A stretch of 36,536 bases of DNA, from the NCBI RefSeq assembly GCF_000417505.1, contig NZ_APHY01000033.1, positions 1 to 36,536 on the forward strand, read 5' to 3'. Origin of the DNA: Megasphaera sp. NM10. GTDB lineage: Bacteria > Bacillota > Negativicutes > Veillonellales > Megasphaeraceae. Positions 23,458-31,869 of the stretch are shown in pieces (the first letter of the stretch is position 1; each line of letters starts with the position of its first letter). The notes under the pieces were generated by a model. The model made no database searches, was not told the origin of the DNA, and saw nothing but the letters and a program-made list of their open reading frames with translations. The position numbers and the translations under genes were made by a program.

Positions 23458-23811
23458 ATGCGCATCAATATAGATTTGCTAAGGAACATTCTTTTAGATG
23501 TTGCTGATTGTCCAGCGTCAACAGTTGCTAATAGCCATTGTTTTACCTATCCGCAAACATCTCAAGCTGAAATCAATTACCATATTTACCTTTTAGTTAA
23601 TCAAGGGTATTTAAGTGGTATCGATGCAAGTTCAAAAACAGCCCCATACTATTATTTGAACATCGGGTTGACGTTAACAGGCCAATCCTTTTTAGACTCC
23701 GTATCTGATGATACTGTTTGGAAGAAAACAAAATCTTATATGAAAGAACACGCTATTGAACTTTCATTTAAGGCAATATCATTTGTTGCAACTCATATTT
23801 CTACTACTTAA
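23458..23811 (+). CDS. DUF2513-like protein, plus-strand insert in the early operon
   Basis: The start is the ATG at 23458, with GAAGGGAGGTG upstream. The 117-residue protein begins MRINIDLLRNILLDVADC and has INYHIYLLVNQGYLSGIDA and YYYLNIGLTLTGQSFLDSV, the pattern of DUF2513 (winged-helix-like, common in prophages and mobile elements). It is the only plus-strand gene between cro and the rRNA-proximal late genes apart from the terminase cassette, is low in GC, and has its own promoter. Its 3' end overlaps the convergent gene at 23779 by 33 bases. Expected to be expressed in the lysogen. Function unknown. Confidence 0.75.
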   Translation: MRINIDLLRNILLDVADCPASTVANSHCFTYPQTSQAEINYHIYLLVNQGYLSGIDASSKTAPYYYLNIGLTLTGQSFLDSVSDDTVWKKTKSYMKEHAIELSFKAISFVATHISTT

Positions 23812-23988
23812 TTTTTCGATTTCCCCGGCAATCGACTGGTCTAATATGTCTATCAATTGCCGGGTATTTTTTTGGTCCCAATGCGGGACGATTTTCATCT
23901 GATCGATGAGGTAATTTTCCATTGTTATCAGCGTCTGCAATCGCATTAGCTGAAAACGGCGGTTATCCGGTTGTTCTGGTTTTATCAT
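23779..23988 (-). CDS. Small early phage protein, unknown (69 residues)
   Basis: The ATG at 23988 overlaps the stop of the upstream gene (ATGA), suggesting coupling. The protein (MIKPEQPDNRRFQLMRLQTL...) is helical, amphipathic and without known motif. Its 3' end overlaps the convergent plus-strand gene, so the two transcripts would be antisense over the last 33 bases. Confidence 0.6.
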   Translation of the reverse strand: MIKPEQPDNRRFQLMRLQTLITMENYLIDQMKIVPHWDQKNTRQLIDILDQSIAGEIEKLSSRNMSCNK

Positions 23989-24278
23989 TTCGCCCACCCC
24001 GCCGTTAACGTTGCACCGGCCTGCTGTTCGGCTTCATTAATCCATTCCTGGACTTTATCAGTCGCGTCGGATGTTCCATCAGAAGAATATACAAGGACGT
24101 CGATACAGGCTGCCCGATACCCTTTTGCCCGTGCTGCCAGTTCTTTTGCGTCATCTTTTTCAAACGTCGATTCTGGGAATGTTAATTCCGGATTCTTTGC
24201 TGATTCTTGAGCATAGATGGCTGCTCTCCAGGCCGCTTTAAAGTTTGCTTCCAGTGTCGCTCTTTCATTCTTCGTCAT
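23985..24278 (-). CDS. Small early phage protein, paralog of the next gene
   Basis: The start is the ATG at 24278 (MTKNERATLEANFKAAWRAA), preceded by AAAGGAG at 8 bases. The 97 residues are helical. The start (MTKNERATLEANFKAAWRAA) and the end (VQEWINEAEQQAGATL) align with those of the 86-residue protein at 24292 (MTSKEKELLKYRFQQRWGQA, VRGWADEAEEKLGASL), so the two are likely diverged tandem copies. No function assigned. Confidence 0.65.
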   Translation of the reverse strand: MTKNERATLEANFKAAWRAAIYAQESAKNPELTFPESTFEKDDAKELAARAKGYRAACIDVLVYSSDGTSDATDKVQEWINEAEQQAGATLTAGWAK

Positions 24279-24291
24279 ACTACCATCTCCT

Positions 24292-24552
24292 TTATTCCAA
24301 CGATGCGCCGAGTTTTTCTTCTGCTTCGTCAGCCCAGCCGCGGACAATTTCCGTGGCTTTACTTTGCTTCATGGATGCTTCCAGGGCGTCCCCAATGGCG
24401 TACATGTACCCGCGAGCAATGTCGGCTTCTCCTTTCGCGCCTTCTTTGGTCCAGCCGTTTTTTCCTTCCTTTGCCCACTGCTGTACGCAGATTGCCTGCC
24501 CCCAGCGTTGCTGGAAGCGGTATTTCAATAATTCCTTTTCCTTGCTCGTCAT
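24292..24552 (-). CDS. Small early phage protein, paralog of its neighbour
   Basis: An 86-residue helical protein with a strong ribosome binding site (AAGGAGGC, 8 bases). It shares its N-terminal helix and its closing W-x-x-EAE-x-x-x-GA-x-L pattern with the next gene. An operator copy lies 19 bases before its ATG, so this pair may be repressed separately from cro. Function unknown. Confidence 0.65.
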   Translation of the reverse strand: MTSKEKELLKYRFQQRWGQAICVQQWAKEGKNGWTKEGAKGEADIARGYMYAIGDALEASMKQSKATEIVRGWADEAEEKLGASLE

Positions 24553-24570
24553 GCTTCCTGCCTCCTTAAA

Positions 24571-24585
24571 TGTACATTTTGTACA
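24571..24585. promoter_or_regulatory. Repressor operator, copy after cro
   Basis: TGTACATTTTGTACA, a palindrome of TGTACA half-sites with a 3-base centre. It has the same half-sites and spacing as the operator at 24802-24816. It sits 4 bases past the cro stop, before the ribosome binding site of the next gene. Confidence 0.7.
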
Positions 24586-24588
24586 TTT

Positions 24589-24780
24589 TTATGGTAAAAA
24601 AATAGTGTCAACAGTTTCACCCAAAGCCTTGGAAATTCGTAGAGCTAATTTAAAGGACGGGGTTCGCTGATTAGCTTCAATAAACGCTATATACCGCTGT
24701 GATACCCCGGTTTTATATGCCAGTTCTGTCTGGCTTAATCCTTTTTTCTGCCGATATTCCTTAATTCTGTTTCCCATCAT
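24589..24780 (-). CDS. Cro-like XRE-family regulator
   Basis: A 63-residue single-domain protein (MMGNRIKEYRQKKGLSQTEL...) whose helices QTELAYKTGVSQRYIAFIEA form the XRE helix-turn-helix. It is divergent from the repressor gene, first in the early operon, with GGGAGGTG before the start. These are the hallmarks of a Cro-type regulator that shuts down repressor synthesis during lytic growth. Confidence 0.85.
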   Translation of the reverse strand: MMGNRIKEYRQKKGLSQTELAYKTGVSQRYIAFIEANQRTPSFKLALRISKALGETVDTIFLP

Positions 24781-24801
24781 ATCACCTCCCTCGCCTTCTT
24801 A

Positions 24802-24837
24802 TGTACAAATTGTACAGTACATTTTGTAGATTGTCAA
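24802..24837 (-). promoter_or_regulatory. Early lytic promoter with overlapping operators
   Basis: On the minus strand the -35 box is TTGACA (24837-24832), the spacer is 17 bases and the -10 box is TACAAT (24814-24809). The operator TGTACAAATTGTACA (24802-24816) covers the -10, and a degenerate copy (24816-24830) fills the spacer, so bound repressor would block polymerase. It drives cro and the early operon. Confidence 0.78.
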
Positions 24838-24846
24838 GTCCTATTT

Positions 24847-24855
24847 TGTTATAAT
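24847..24855 (+). promoter_or_regulatory. Repressor maintenance promoter (extended -10)
   Basis: TGTTATAAT at 24847-24855, a perfect TATAAT with the TGn extension. It lies 38 bases before the repressor ATG, back to back with the early promoter. No well-spaced -35 box; activation by bound repressor is possible. Confidence 0.6.
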
Positions 24856-24893
24856 ATGAACATACAGTACAGTAATGATAAGGCGGTGATTGT

Positions 24894-25514
24894 ATGAACG
24901 GAAAACGATTAAAAATGTTACGTGAAGAAAAAGGATTGACGCAAAAAGACCTGGCTGAAAAGCTTTCATTGACTCCAAAAGCCATTTCCTTTTATGAATT
25001 AGGCTCTCGTGAGCCATCAGGAGATGCTTTAATACGTATGGCACATATACTGGGAACGACTACAGATTATTTATTAGGTAATTCGACTACAAAAGAAGCG
25101 GATCAGAAAGTAGGCCGCGGCGTTCGCATCCCGGTGCTGGGGCGCGTCGTGGCAGGCATACCCATAGAAGCCGTAGAAGAAATATTAGATTACGAAGAAA
25201 TCACCCCGGAGCTCGCCGCAACTGGTGAATTTTTTGCACTGCAAGTCAAGGGTGATTCTATGTTACCAAAATTAGAGGAAGGTGATGTGGTCATTGTAAA
25301 AAAGCAGGCAGATGTGGAAACAGGAGACATTGCCATTGTCCTGGTCAACGGAGATGAAGCCACCATCAAGCAGGTTAAAAAAGTCACCGGCGGCATTATG
25401 CTTTACGGCTTCAATCCGGATGTGTATGAGCCCCACTTCTACTCAAACCAGCAAATAGAAGAACTGCCTGTCCGGATTTTAGGGAAAGTCATTGAAAGCC
25501 GTCGGTCTTGGTAA
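24894..25514 (+). CDS. CI/LexA-like phage repressor with S24 autoprotease
   Basis: A 206-residue protein. Residues 5-60 are an XRE helix-turn-helix (MLREEKGLTQKDLAEKLSLT). The C-terminal S24 domain has the cleavage site VVAGIP (Ala87-Gly88), catalytic Ser122 in GDSM and Lys159 in ATIKQVK. It should bind the TGTACA palindromes, hold the prophage silent, and cleave itself when RecA is activated by DNA damage. It stands between the early promoter and the rest of the lysogeny module, with GCGGTGAT upstream of its start. Confidence 0.93.
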   Translation: MNGKRLKMLREEKGLTQKDLAEKLSLTPKAISFYELGSREPSGDALIRMAHILGTTTDYLLGNSTTKEADQKVGRGVRIPVLGRVVAGIPIEAVEEILDYEEITPELAATGEFFALQVKGDSMLPKLEEGDVVIVKKQADVETGDIAIVLVNGDEATIKQVKKVTGGIMLYGFNPDVYEPHFYSNQQIEELPVRILGKVIESRRSW

Positions 25515-25534
25515 GTTAAAAGGAGGTAATGTAA

Positions 25535-26254
25535 ATGAACGGCACACTTATTTTAGGTATCGTTGAAATTCTAATTATCATTTGGTACATATTAGCGAAG
25601 AAAAATCCACAAAAATACGCTCCATTTTTAAAAGCTCCTTATGGTAAAAAACGAGGCCTTATATTTTTAGTGGCTTTTATAATTTGTGGCTTTATTGGAA
25701 TGGCCATAAATCCCCAGCCAGCTACGCCAGCCTCTCAGCAAACTCAGCAAACACAACAATCAACAGAAAAGGCATCAAAGCCCAAAGAACAAACTAGCAG
25801 TAAAGAATTTGATGCTTATAAAAAATTTGTTTCAATCCCCATGGGTAGCGATTACGATACGGTAAAAAACACATTAGGAGTGAATGGCCAATTAAAGCAT
25901 GAAAATGAAATAGCCGGCATTAAGAGCCAGGCATATGAATTTAAAATCGGGTCGGCCATTGCTATGATGACTTTCCAAAAAGGCCGCCTTACCAGCAAAG
26001 CAATGGATAGTCTCTCCTTCTACAAACAAAAAGGAGAAAAAATTACCATGCCCGAATTCAATCAGATCCAAATCGGCATGTCTTATGAACAAGTCAAAGA
26101 AATCTTCAAACGTGATGGGTTGCTAAAGTCTGAAACAAATATCATGGGCACTGGATCACGACTAATCTCCTGGATTAATTCGGATGGTTCAAATGCTATT
26201 ATTACTTTCGGACCAAACGGAGTAGACTCTAAAACACAAACTAATTTAAAATAA
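25535..26254 (+). CDS. Membrane protein with two repeated C-terminal domains, lysogeny module
   Basis: A 239-residue protein following the repressor by 20 bases with AAAAGGAGG upstream. It has two membrane spans (about 3-20 and 40-58), a Gln/Thr/Ser/Lys linker (66-90), then two similar units (about 95-160 and 170-237). Each opens with an IPMGSDYDTVKN/IQIGMSYEQVKE pattern and closes with a strand and turn (MMTFQKGRLTSK/IITFGPNGVDSK), as in BLIP-like/DUF3862 or SmpA-type domains. DNA is AT-rich. Its place beside the repressor suggests expression in the lysogen. Superinfection exclusion is a reasonable guess but not shown. Confidence 0.75.
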   Translation: MNGTLILGIVEILIIIWYILAKKNPQKYAPFLKAPYGKKRGLIFLVAFIICGFIGMAINPQPATPASQQTQQTQQSTEKASKPKEQTSSKEFDAYKKFVSIPMGSDYDTVKNTLGVNGQLKHENEIAGIKSQAYEFKIGSAIAMMTFQKGRLTSKAMDSLSFYKQKGEKITMPEFNQIQIGMSYEQVKEIFKRDGLLKSETNIMGTGSRLISWINSDGSNAIITFGPNGVDSKTQTNLK

Positions 26255-26363
26255 TAGCAACATATGAAATATTCAACTTTGTGAATAAATTTATTAAAAA
26301 AGTAGTTGGCCATGTCAAAATATTGCATATTTAAATTAAATAATGAATTCTCGTAATAAAAGA

Positions 26364-26407
26364 AACATATCCCGGTTATCGTGTTCCAGCACGGCCCGGG
26401 ATATGTT
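26364..26407. repeat. Perfect 12-bp inverted repeat before the integrase gene
   Basis: AACATATCCCGG (26364-26375) and CCGGGATATGTT (26396-26407) are exact inverse copies. CGTG/CACG inside the loop can extend the hairpin. It ends 22 bases before the integrase ATG and just upstream of its ribosome binding site. There is no T run, so a transcript hairpin regulating integrase or a protein-binding site is more likely than a terminator. The remaining 110 bases of this gap show nothing else. Confidence 0.7.
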
Positions 26408-26428
26408 AATAAGGGAAGGAGGTAACTC

Positions 26429-27607
26429 ATGCACGTTTACAAAAAGCCGTCAGGGCTATGGGCCTACAAAATTGACATCGGTAAAAACCCACGAACGGGG
26501 AAACGGCAGCAGAAAGAAAAAGGTGGTTTCAAGCGGGCCAAGGATGCCAGGATAGCTGGAGAGGAAGCACTGCAGCGATATCGGACTAAGGGCTTCGCGC
26601 GGCCGGAATCTGTGACGTTTGGGGATTTTGCAAAAGAGTGGCTAAAAGCATACGCGATTACTGCTAAAGTATCCTCTGTTCGGATCCGAAAGCACCAGCT
26701 GGGGCACCTGAACCGGTACTTTGAAAAAATCCCCATTCAAGAAATTCACAAGAAGCAATATCAGGATGCTTTATTGTCTCTTACCAAGACGCTGGCTCCG
26801 AATACAATATCAGGTATCCATGCTACAGCCAAAATGATTTTCAAACGGGCCATAGAATACGAGCTTATTTATTCAGACCCGACGGAATTCGCTACAGTGC
26901 CCCGGCCAAAGAGGAAAATCGTAGATCCAGACGAAAACGTCCCTGCTTATCTGGAAAAGTCTCAGCTTCTCGATTTCCTGCAAACAGCGAAGGAAAAAGG
27001 AATCGCGCCCGATTATCCTTTATTTATGCTGCTGGCTTATACGGGCTTGCGGATCGGAGAGGCCCTGGCTCTCACCTGGGAAGATATAGACTTCAAGCAG
27101 AATATTGTCAAAGTGTCAAAAACACTTTACAATCCGACGAATAACGCTGAAAAATATGAGCTTCTCCCTCCGAAAACAAAAACATCGGTCCGAGTGGTCA
27201 CCATGCCGGCACACCTAGAAAAGGTACTGGCTGCATTCAAGTTCCAAGTCTCTAACCTCCGGATAGAATATAAAGAGTTGTGGCACTATCCCAAGGGCAG
27301 TAAATTAGGCTTCGTTTTTACGGCTCCGGCCCATCCTGGGCATCCTCTTACCCAGCGGCTCGTACAGACTCGTATAGACCGTATTCACCGTTTGATGGAT
27401 AACCCGGTGAGCCTTCACATACACCCCCATATTTTCCGTCATACCCATGCTTCCCTGCTGGCAGAGGCCGGGATAGACCTGGTACAAATCATGAAACGTT
27501 TGGGCCATGCTGACGATACGACGACGCGACAGATATATCTGCACATCACCAAAACGCTGGCCACAGAAACAGCAGAAAAGTTTGACGAGCTGCTAAATAA
27601 GGCATAA
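26429..27607 (+). CDS. int: Tyrosine-type integrase
   Basis: A 392-residue site-specific recombinase. The N-terminus holds an arm-binding domain (about 1-55, AP2-like, rich in basic residues), then a SAM-like core-binding domain (about 62-165). The catalytic domain has Arg208 (TGLRIGE), His334-x-x-Arg337 (HIFRH), His360 (LGHAD) and the nucleophile Tyr370 (RQIYLHI). All expected residues are present, so it should be active. Start: ATG with AAGGAGGTAA upstream. It is the last phage gene before the chromosome, so the attachment site should follow it. Confidence 0.95.
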   Translation: MHVYKKPSGLWAYKIDIGKNPRTGKRQQKEKGGFKRAKDARIAGEEALQRYRTKGFARPESVTFGDFAKEWLKAYAITAKVSSVRIRKHQLGHLNRYFEKIPIQEIHKKQYQDALLSLTKTLAPNTISGIHATAKMIFKRAIEYELIYSDPTEFATVPRPKRKIVDPDENVPAYLEKSQLLDFLQTAKEKGIAPDYPLFMLLAYTGLRIGEALALTWEDIDFKQNIVKVSKTLYNPTNNAEKYELLPPKTKTSVRVVTMPAHLEKVLAAFKFQVSNLRIEYKELWHYPKGSKLGFVFTAPAHPGHPLTQRLVQTRIDRIHRLMDNPVSLHIHPHIFRHTHASLLAEAGIDLVQIMKRLGHADDTTTRQIYLHITKTLATETAEKFDELLNKA

Positions 27608-27650
27608 AAATAAGCCCCTTGCGGTTGATTTCGCAAGAGGCTTATTTTTT
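27606..27650 (+). terminator. Rho-independent terminator after integrase
   Basis: AAAAATAAGCC plus CTTGCG pairs with CGCAAG plus GGCTTATTTTT with a one-base mismatch, followed by T residues. It overlaps the integrase stop region. The A-rich left arm means it may also work for groEL transcripts on the other strand. Confidence 0.85.
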
Positions 27651-27681
27651 GGTTCTCGTTTTGTTCTCTGGACACGATTTT

Positions 27682-27702
27682 CAAGGCCTTACAAACGCCT
27701 TG
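27682..27702. other. Candidate attachment-site core (attL/attR of this prophage)
   Basis: CAAGGC (27682-27687) and GCCTTG (27697-27702) are inverted arms around the 9-base centre CTTACAAAC, the usual form of a tyrosine-recombinase core. It lies 75 bases after integrase and 33 bases before the groEL stop. Two GTTCTC copies just upstream could be arm sites. The other prophage end is outside the window, so the repeat could not be confirmed. Confidence 0.4.
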
Positions 27703-27735
27703 GTTATCGTATTTACGGCACTTTTAAAATTTTAT

Positions 27736-29382
<1,647 letters not shown>

Positions 29383-29416
29383 TTAAGTATTTTTTAGTTT
29401 GATTCGAAATGATTTA

Positions 29417-29699
29417 TTAGATGATAGCCAAGATGTCGCGTTCGCTGACGATCAAATATTTAGTGCCTTCGAACTTGACTTCTGTGCCGGCATATTTGGA
29501 GAAAATAATCTTGTCGCCTACTTTGACATCCAAAGCAACGCGTTTACCGTCGTCCTGCAGTTTGCCCGGACCTACGGCTACGACTTCACCCTGGCTCGGT
29601 TTTTCTTTAGCAGTGTCCGGTAAAAAAATAACCGCTTGCAGTTTTTTCTTCCTGTTCCAATACACGGATAACTACGCGATCTCCTAACGGTTTTAACAT
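29417..29699 (-). CDS. groES: Co-chaperonin GroES, with a one-base frameshift as sequenced
   Basis: The ATG at 29699 has AAGGAGG upstream and reads [19 protein letters not shown] up to TASG, the normal GroES start. The frame then turns into YFFTGHC and stops, while the next frame continues [20 protein letters not shown] to the usual end ERDILAII. The total of 283 bases is one more than a multiple of three. Removing one T in GGTTATTTTTTT (about 29620-29633) restores a normal 93-residue GroES. GroES is essential, so a sequencing or assembly error near the T7 run is the likeliest cause; a real mutation or slippage rescue is less likely. Confidence 0.93.
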
Positions 29700-29736
29700 T
29701 TTATATTCCTCCTTAAAAGTAAGTTGCTACTCTTTA

Positions 29737-29763
29737 TTAGCACTCCATACTTCCGAGTGCTAA
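29737..29763. promoter_or_regulatory. CIRCE element (HrcA operator)
   Basis: TTAGCACTC (29737-29745), a 9-base spacer and GAGTGCTAA (29755-29763), matching the CIRCE consensus exactly. It lies between the groESL promoter and the groES start, so HrcA should repress the operon until heat stress. Confidence 0.97.
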
Positions 29764-29775
29764 CTTACAATATAT

Positions 29776-29804
29776 ATATTAGCCATTAAAGGTAAAAAAG
29801 TCAA
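29776..29804 (-). promoter_or_regulatory. groESL promoter
   Basis: On the minus strand TTGACT (29804-29799), a 17-base spacer and TAATAT (29781-29776). CIRCE begins 12 bases downstream of the -10 box. Confidence 0.75.
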
Positions 29805-29824
29805 GGCTTTCACCCTGACTTTTT
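29795..29824 (-). terminator. Terminator of the response-regulator operon, shared with the groESL -35 box
   Basis: On the minus strand AAAAAGTCA (29824-29816) pairs with TGACTTTTT (29803-29795) and a T run follows. The 3' arm contains the TTGACT used as -35 box by groESL, so the two signals overlap. Confidence 0.75.
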
Positions 29825-29835
29825 CATCAAACGTT

Positions 29836-30426
29836 TTATTTTTTTTGACTTTTTATCTTTTCCGCACTGGCAATGACCGCCTCGGACACGGCTTTCAAGG
29901 ATTTCCGGTTCTTCATGCTGTACTGCTGCAGCCGTCGGTAGGCTTCGTGTTCCGGTATATGATAAAGGTCCATGAGGCAGCCCTTGGCCCGGTCGACGGC
30001 TTTGCGCGTCTCGATGCGTTCGTTCATGTCATCGAGCTGCTGTGCCACTTCGCGCTGGTGGCGGAACTGGGAAATGGCGATTTCGATGGCCGGGAAGAGG
30101 TTGACCGGACTGACCGGTTTGACCAGGTAGCCCAGGACGCCGGAGTCCTTGGCCTTGTCGACGATATCCTGCTGACTGTACGCCGTGAGCAGCAGGACCG
30201 GTGCCAGCCCTTCGTGGCCGATCATGCGGGCCGCGTGGATGCCGTCCAAGCGGGGCATCTTGATGTCCAGGAGGACGATGTCCGGCTTTTCTTTGCGCAC
30301 TAAATCGAGGGCCTCGACGCCATCAGCGGCTTCTCCGACGACGGTGTGGCCGGCATCTTCCAGCATTTCACATAAATCCATACGGATGATCGATTCGTCA
30401 TCCCCTATTACAACGCGATATCCCAT
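29836..30426 (-). CDS. Response regulator with ANTAR RNA-binding output domain
   Basis: A 196-residue protein. The receiver domain (1-120) has the acidic pair DD (9-10), phospho-acceptor Asp54 (LLDIKMP), Thr81 and Lys103 (LVKPVSP). The C-terminal ANTAR domain (about 125-190, RKAVDRAKGCLMDLYHIPEH and EAYRRLQQYSMKNRKSLKAV) binds paired hairpins in nascent RNA and prevents termination. It starts 3 bases after the kinase stop, so the two form a two-component system of the EutW-EutV or PdtaS-PdtaR kind. Its RNA targets are elsewhere in the genome; none is evident in this window. Confidence 0.95.
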   Translation of the reverse strand: MGYRVVIGDDESIIRMDLCEMLEDAGHTVVGEAADGVEALDLVRKEKPDIVLLDIKMPRLDGIHAARMIGHEGLAPVLLLTAYSQQDIVDKAKDSGVLGYLVKPVSPVNLFPAIEIAISQFRHQREVAQQLDDMNERIETRKAVDRAKGCLMDLYHIPEHEAYRRLQQYSMKNRKSLKAVSEAVIASAEKIKSQKK

Positions 30427-30429
30427 TGG

Positions 30430-31842
30430 TTATTCTCCCCTCTCTGGTAACGGAAAACGGATGGTGACGACGGTCCCTTCAGGCACGCCGTCATCGAAAT
30501 CAATCGTCCCCTGCAGATCTTTTTCAATGAGCGTGCGCACGATGGCCATGCCCAGATGTTTGCGCCCCGTATCGACGGGTGCGTGGGACATGCCGACGCC
30601 GTCATCACAGACGATGATGACCCCGTCCGGCCCGTCGCGGCGGATGGTGACGGCCAGGAGGCCTTCCCGTCGGCCTTCAAAGCCGTGGATGATGGCATTG
30701 GTGATGAGTTCGTTCAGGACCAGAGCCAGGGATGTCGCCGCATCAGACGGCGTGGGCAGGGTGTCGCCGGAAAACTTCGTCTCCACGTGGCAATCCTTGC
30801 TGACCAGGCTGTGCGCCAGGAGGCCCAGCAGTTTCTGGGCGACGTCAGAAATGTCGATGTTCTCTTCATCGTGATGGGACAACGTCTCGTGGACCAGGGA
30901 AATGCTGAGGATCCGGTTCAGGCTCTCGTTGAGGACATCCCGCGCTTCGTCGCTCGTCGTGCGCCGCATCTGCATGCGCAGGAGGCTGGCAATGGTCTGC
31001 AGGTTATTCTTGACGCGGTGGTGGATTTCCTTGATGACCGACGTCTTGACCATGAGTTCTTCTTCCTTGCGATGCAGTTCCGTCCGCTCAGTCAGGATGG
31101 AAATGACCCGGCGCACTTTGCCGCGCTGCAGAATAGGGATGACCCGGCGGGAAACGACAGCATCGCCTAAGGTCACGTCATCGGCCAATCCCTCGGCCTG
31201 GGACAGGGCTTTCTTGGCACCGGTCAGGTCGAGGCGGGTATTATAGATATTGGTACCCGTAATGGCCCCGCGCTGGCCGCACATGTGCAGGATGCTGTCG
31301 GCCATATCGTCGGCATAGATGACGACGCCGTTGCAGTTGACCAGGACGACGCCATCCTGGATGGACAGGGGCCGGTACATGGAATGGAAATCCATGGGCA
31401 CCTGCAAAGATAAGAAGGCTGTTTCCGTCAAAATCTCCCGATTGTCTTCGACTGTGCCGACAAAGGAAATGACGGCAATCGTCCCGCCGCCGTTATCGAC
31501 GAAGGGATAAGCCACGATGGGCGCCATGCGGCCGTATTCGATTTCTTTCTCACCGCTCATGGCCGTTCCCGCCTGAAAGACCTGATAATTAAGCGGTTCT
31601 TCATAACGGGAAAAGGCAGCGCCAGGATCAGTCGTTTCCGTCTGCCTCCCCTTCTGCAGGAGCGGCGTCCGGTGCGCGGCCAGGACCAGCGTCCCCGCTT
31701 CCCGCCCGGGCACATAGACGAAGAGTTCCCGGTGCGACAAGTCGCTGGCGAACTGCAAGAGTTCTTCACTGTTCTGTAAAATATGGATCTGCACGGGCGA
31801 CAAGGTGCTCCTTGTCCGGCAGACCGCTTCGAGTGTAGCCAT
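30430..31842 (-). CDS. Sensor histidine kinase, HisKA_2 type (PdtaS/EutW-like)
   Basis: The start is likely the ATG at 31842 (MATLEAVCRTR), with GGGGGAA 6 bases upstream; an ATG five codons earlier is possible. Residues about 1-150 resemble the GAF-like H_kinase_N domain, about 160-255 a PAS-like domain (DGVVLVNCNGVVIYADD). The phosphoacceptor block is IKEIHHRVKNNLQTIASLLR (near 272-290), and the ATPase has the N box LNELITNAIIHGF and CDDGVGM. No membrane spans, so it senses a cytoplasmic signal. It phosphorylates the adjacent ANTAR regulator. Confidence 0.93.
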   Translation of the reverse strand: MATLEAVCRTRSTLSPVQIHILQNSEELLQFASDLSHRELFVYVPGREAGTLVLAAHRTPLLQKGRQTETTDPGAAFSRYEEPLNYQVFQAGTAMSGEKEIEYGRMAPIVAYPFVDNGGGTIAVISFVGTVEDNREILTETAFLSLQVPMDFHSMYRPLSIQDGVVLVNCNGVVIYADDMADSILHMCGQRGAITGTNIYNTRLDLTGAKKALSQAEGLADDVTLGDAVVSRRVIPILQRGKVRRVISILTERTELHRKEEELMVKTSVIKEIHHRVKNNLQTIASLLRMQMRRTTSDEARDVLNESLNRILSISLVHETLSHHDEENIDISDVAQKLLGLLAHSLVSKDCHVETKFSGDTLPTPSDAATSLALVLNELITNAIIHGFEGRREGLLAVTIRRDGPDGVIIVCDDGVGMSHAPVDTGRKHLGMAIVRTLIEKDLQGTIDFDDGVPEGTVVTIRFPLPERGE

Positions 31843-31869
31843 AGAAGATTCCCCCATCTCTTCTCAGGA

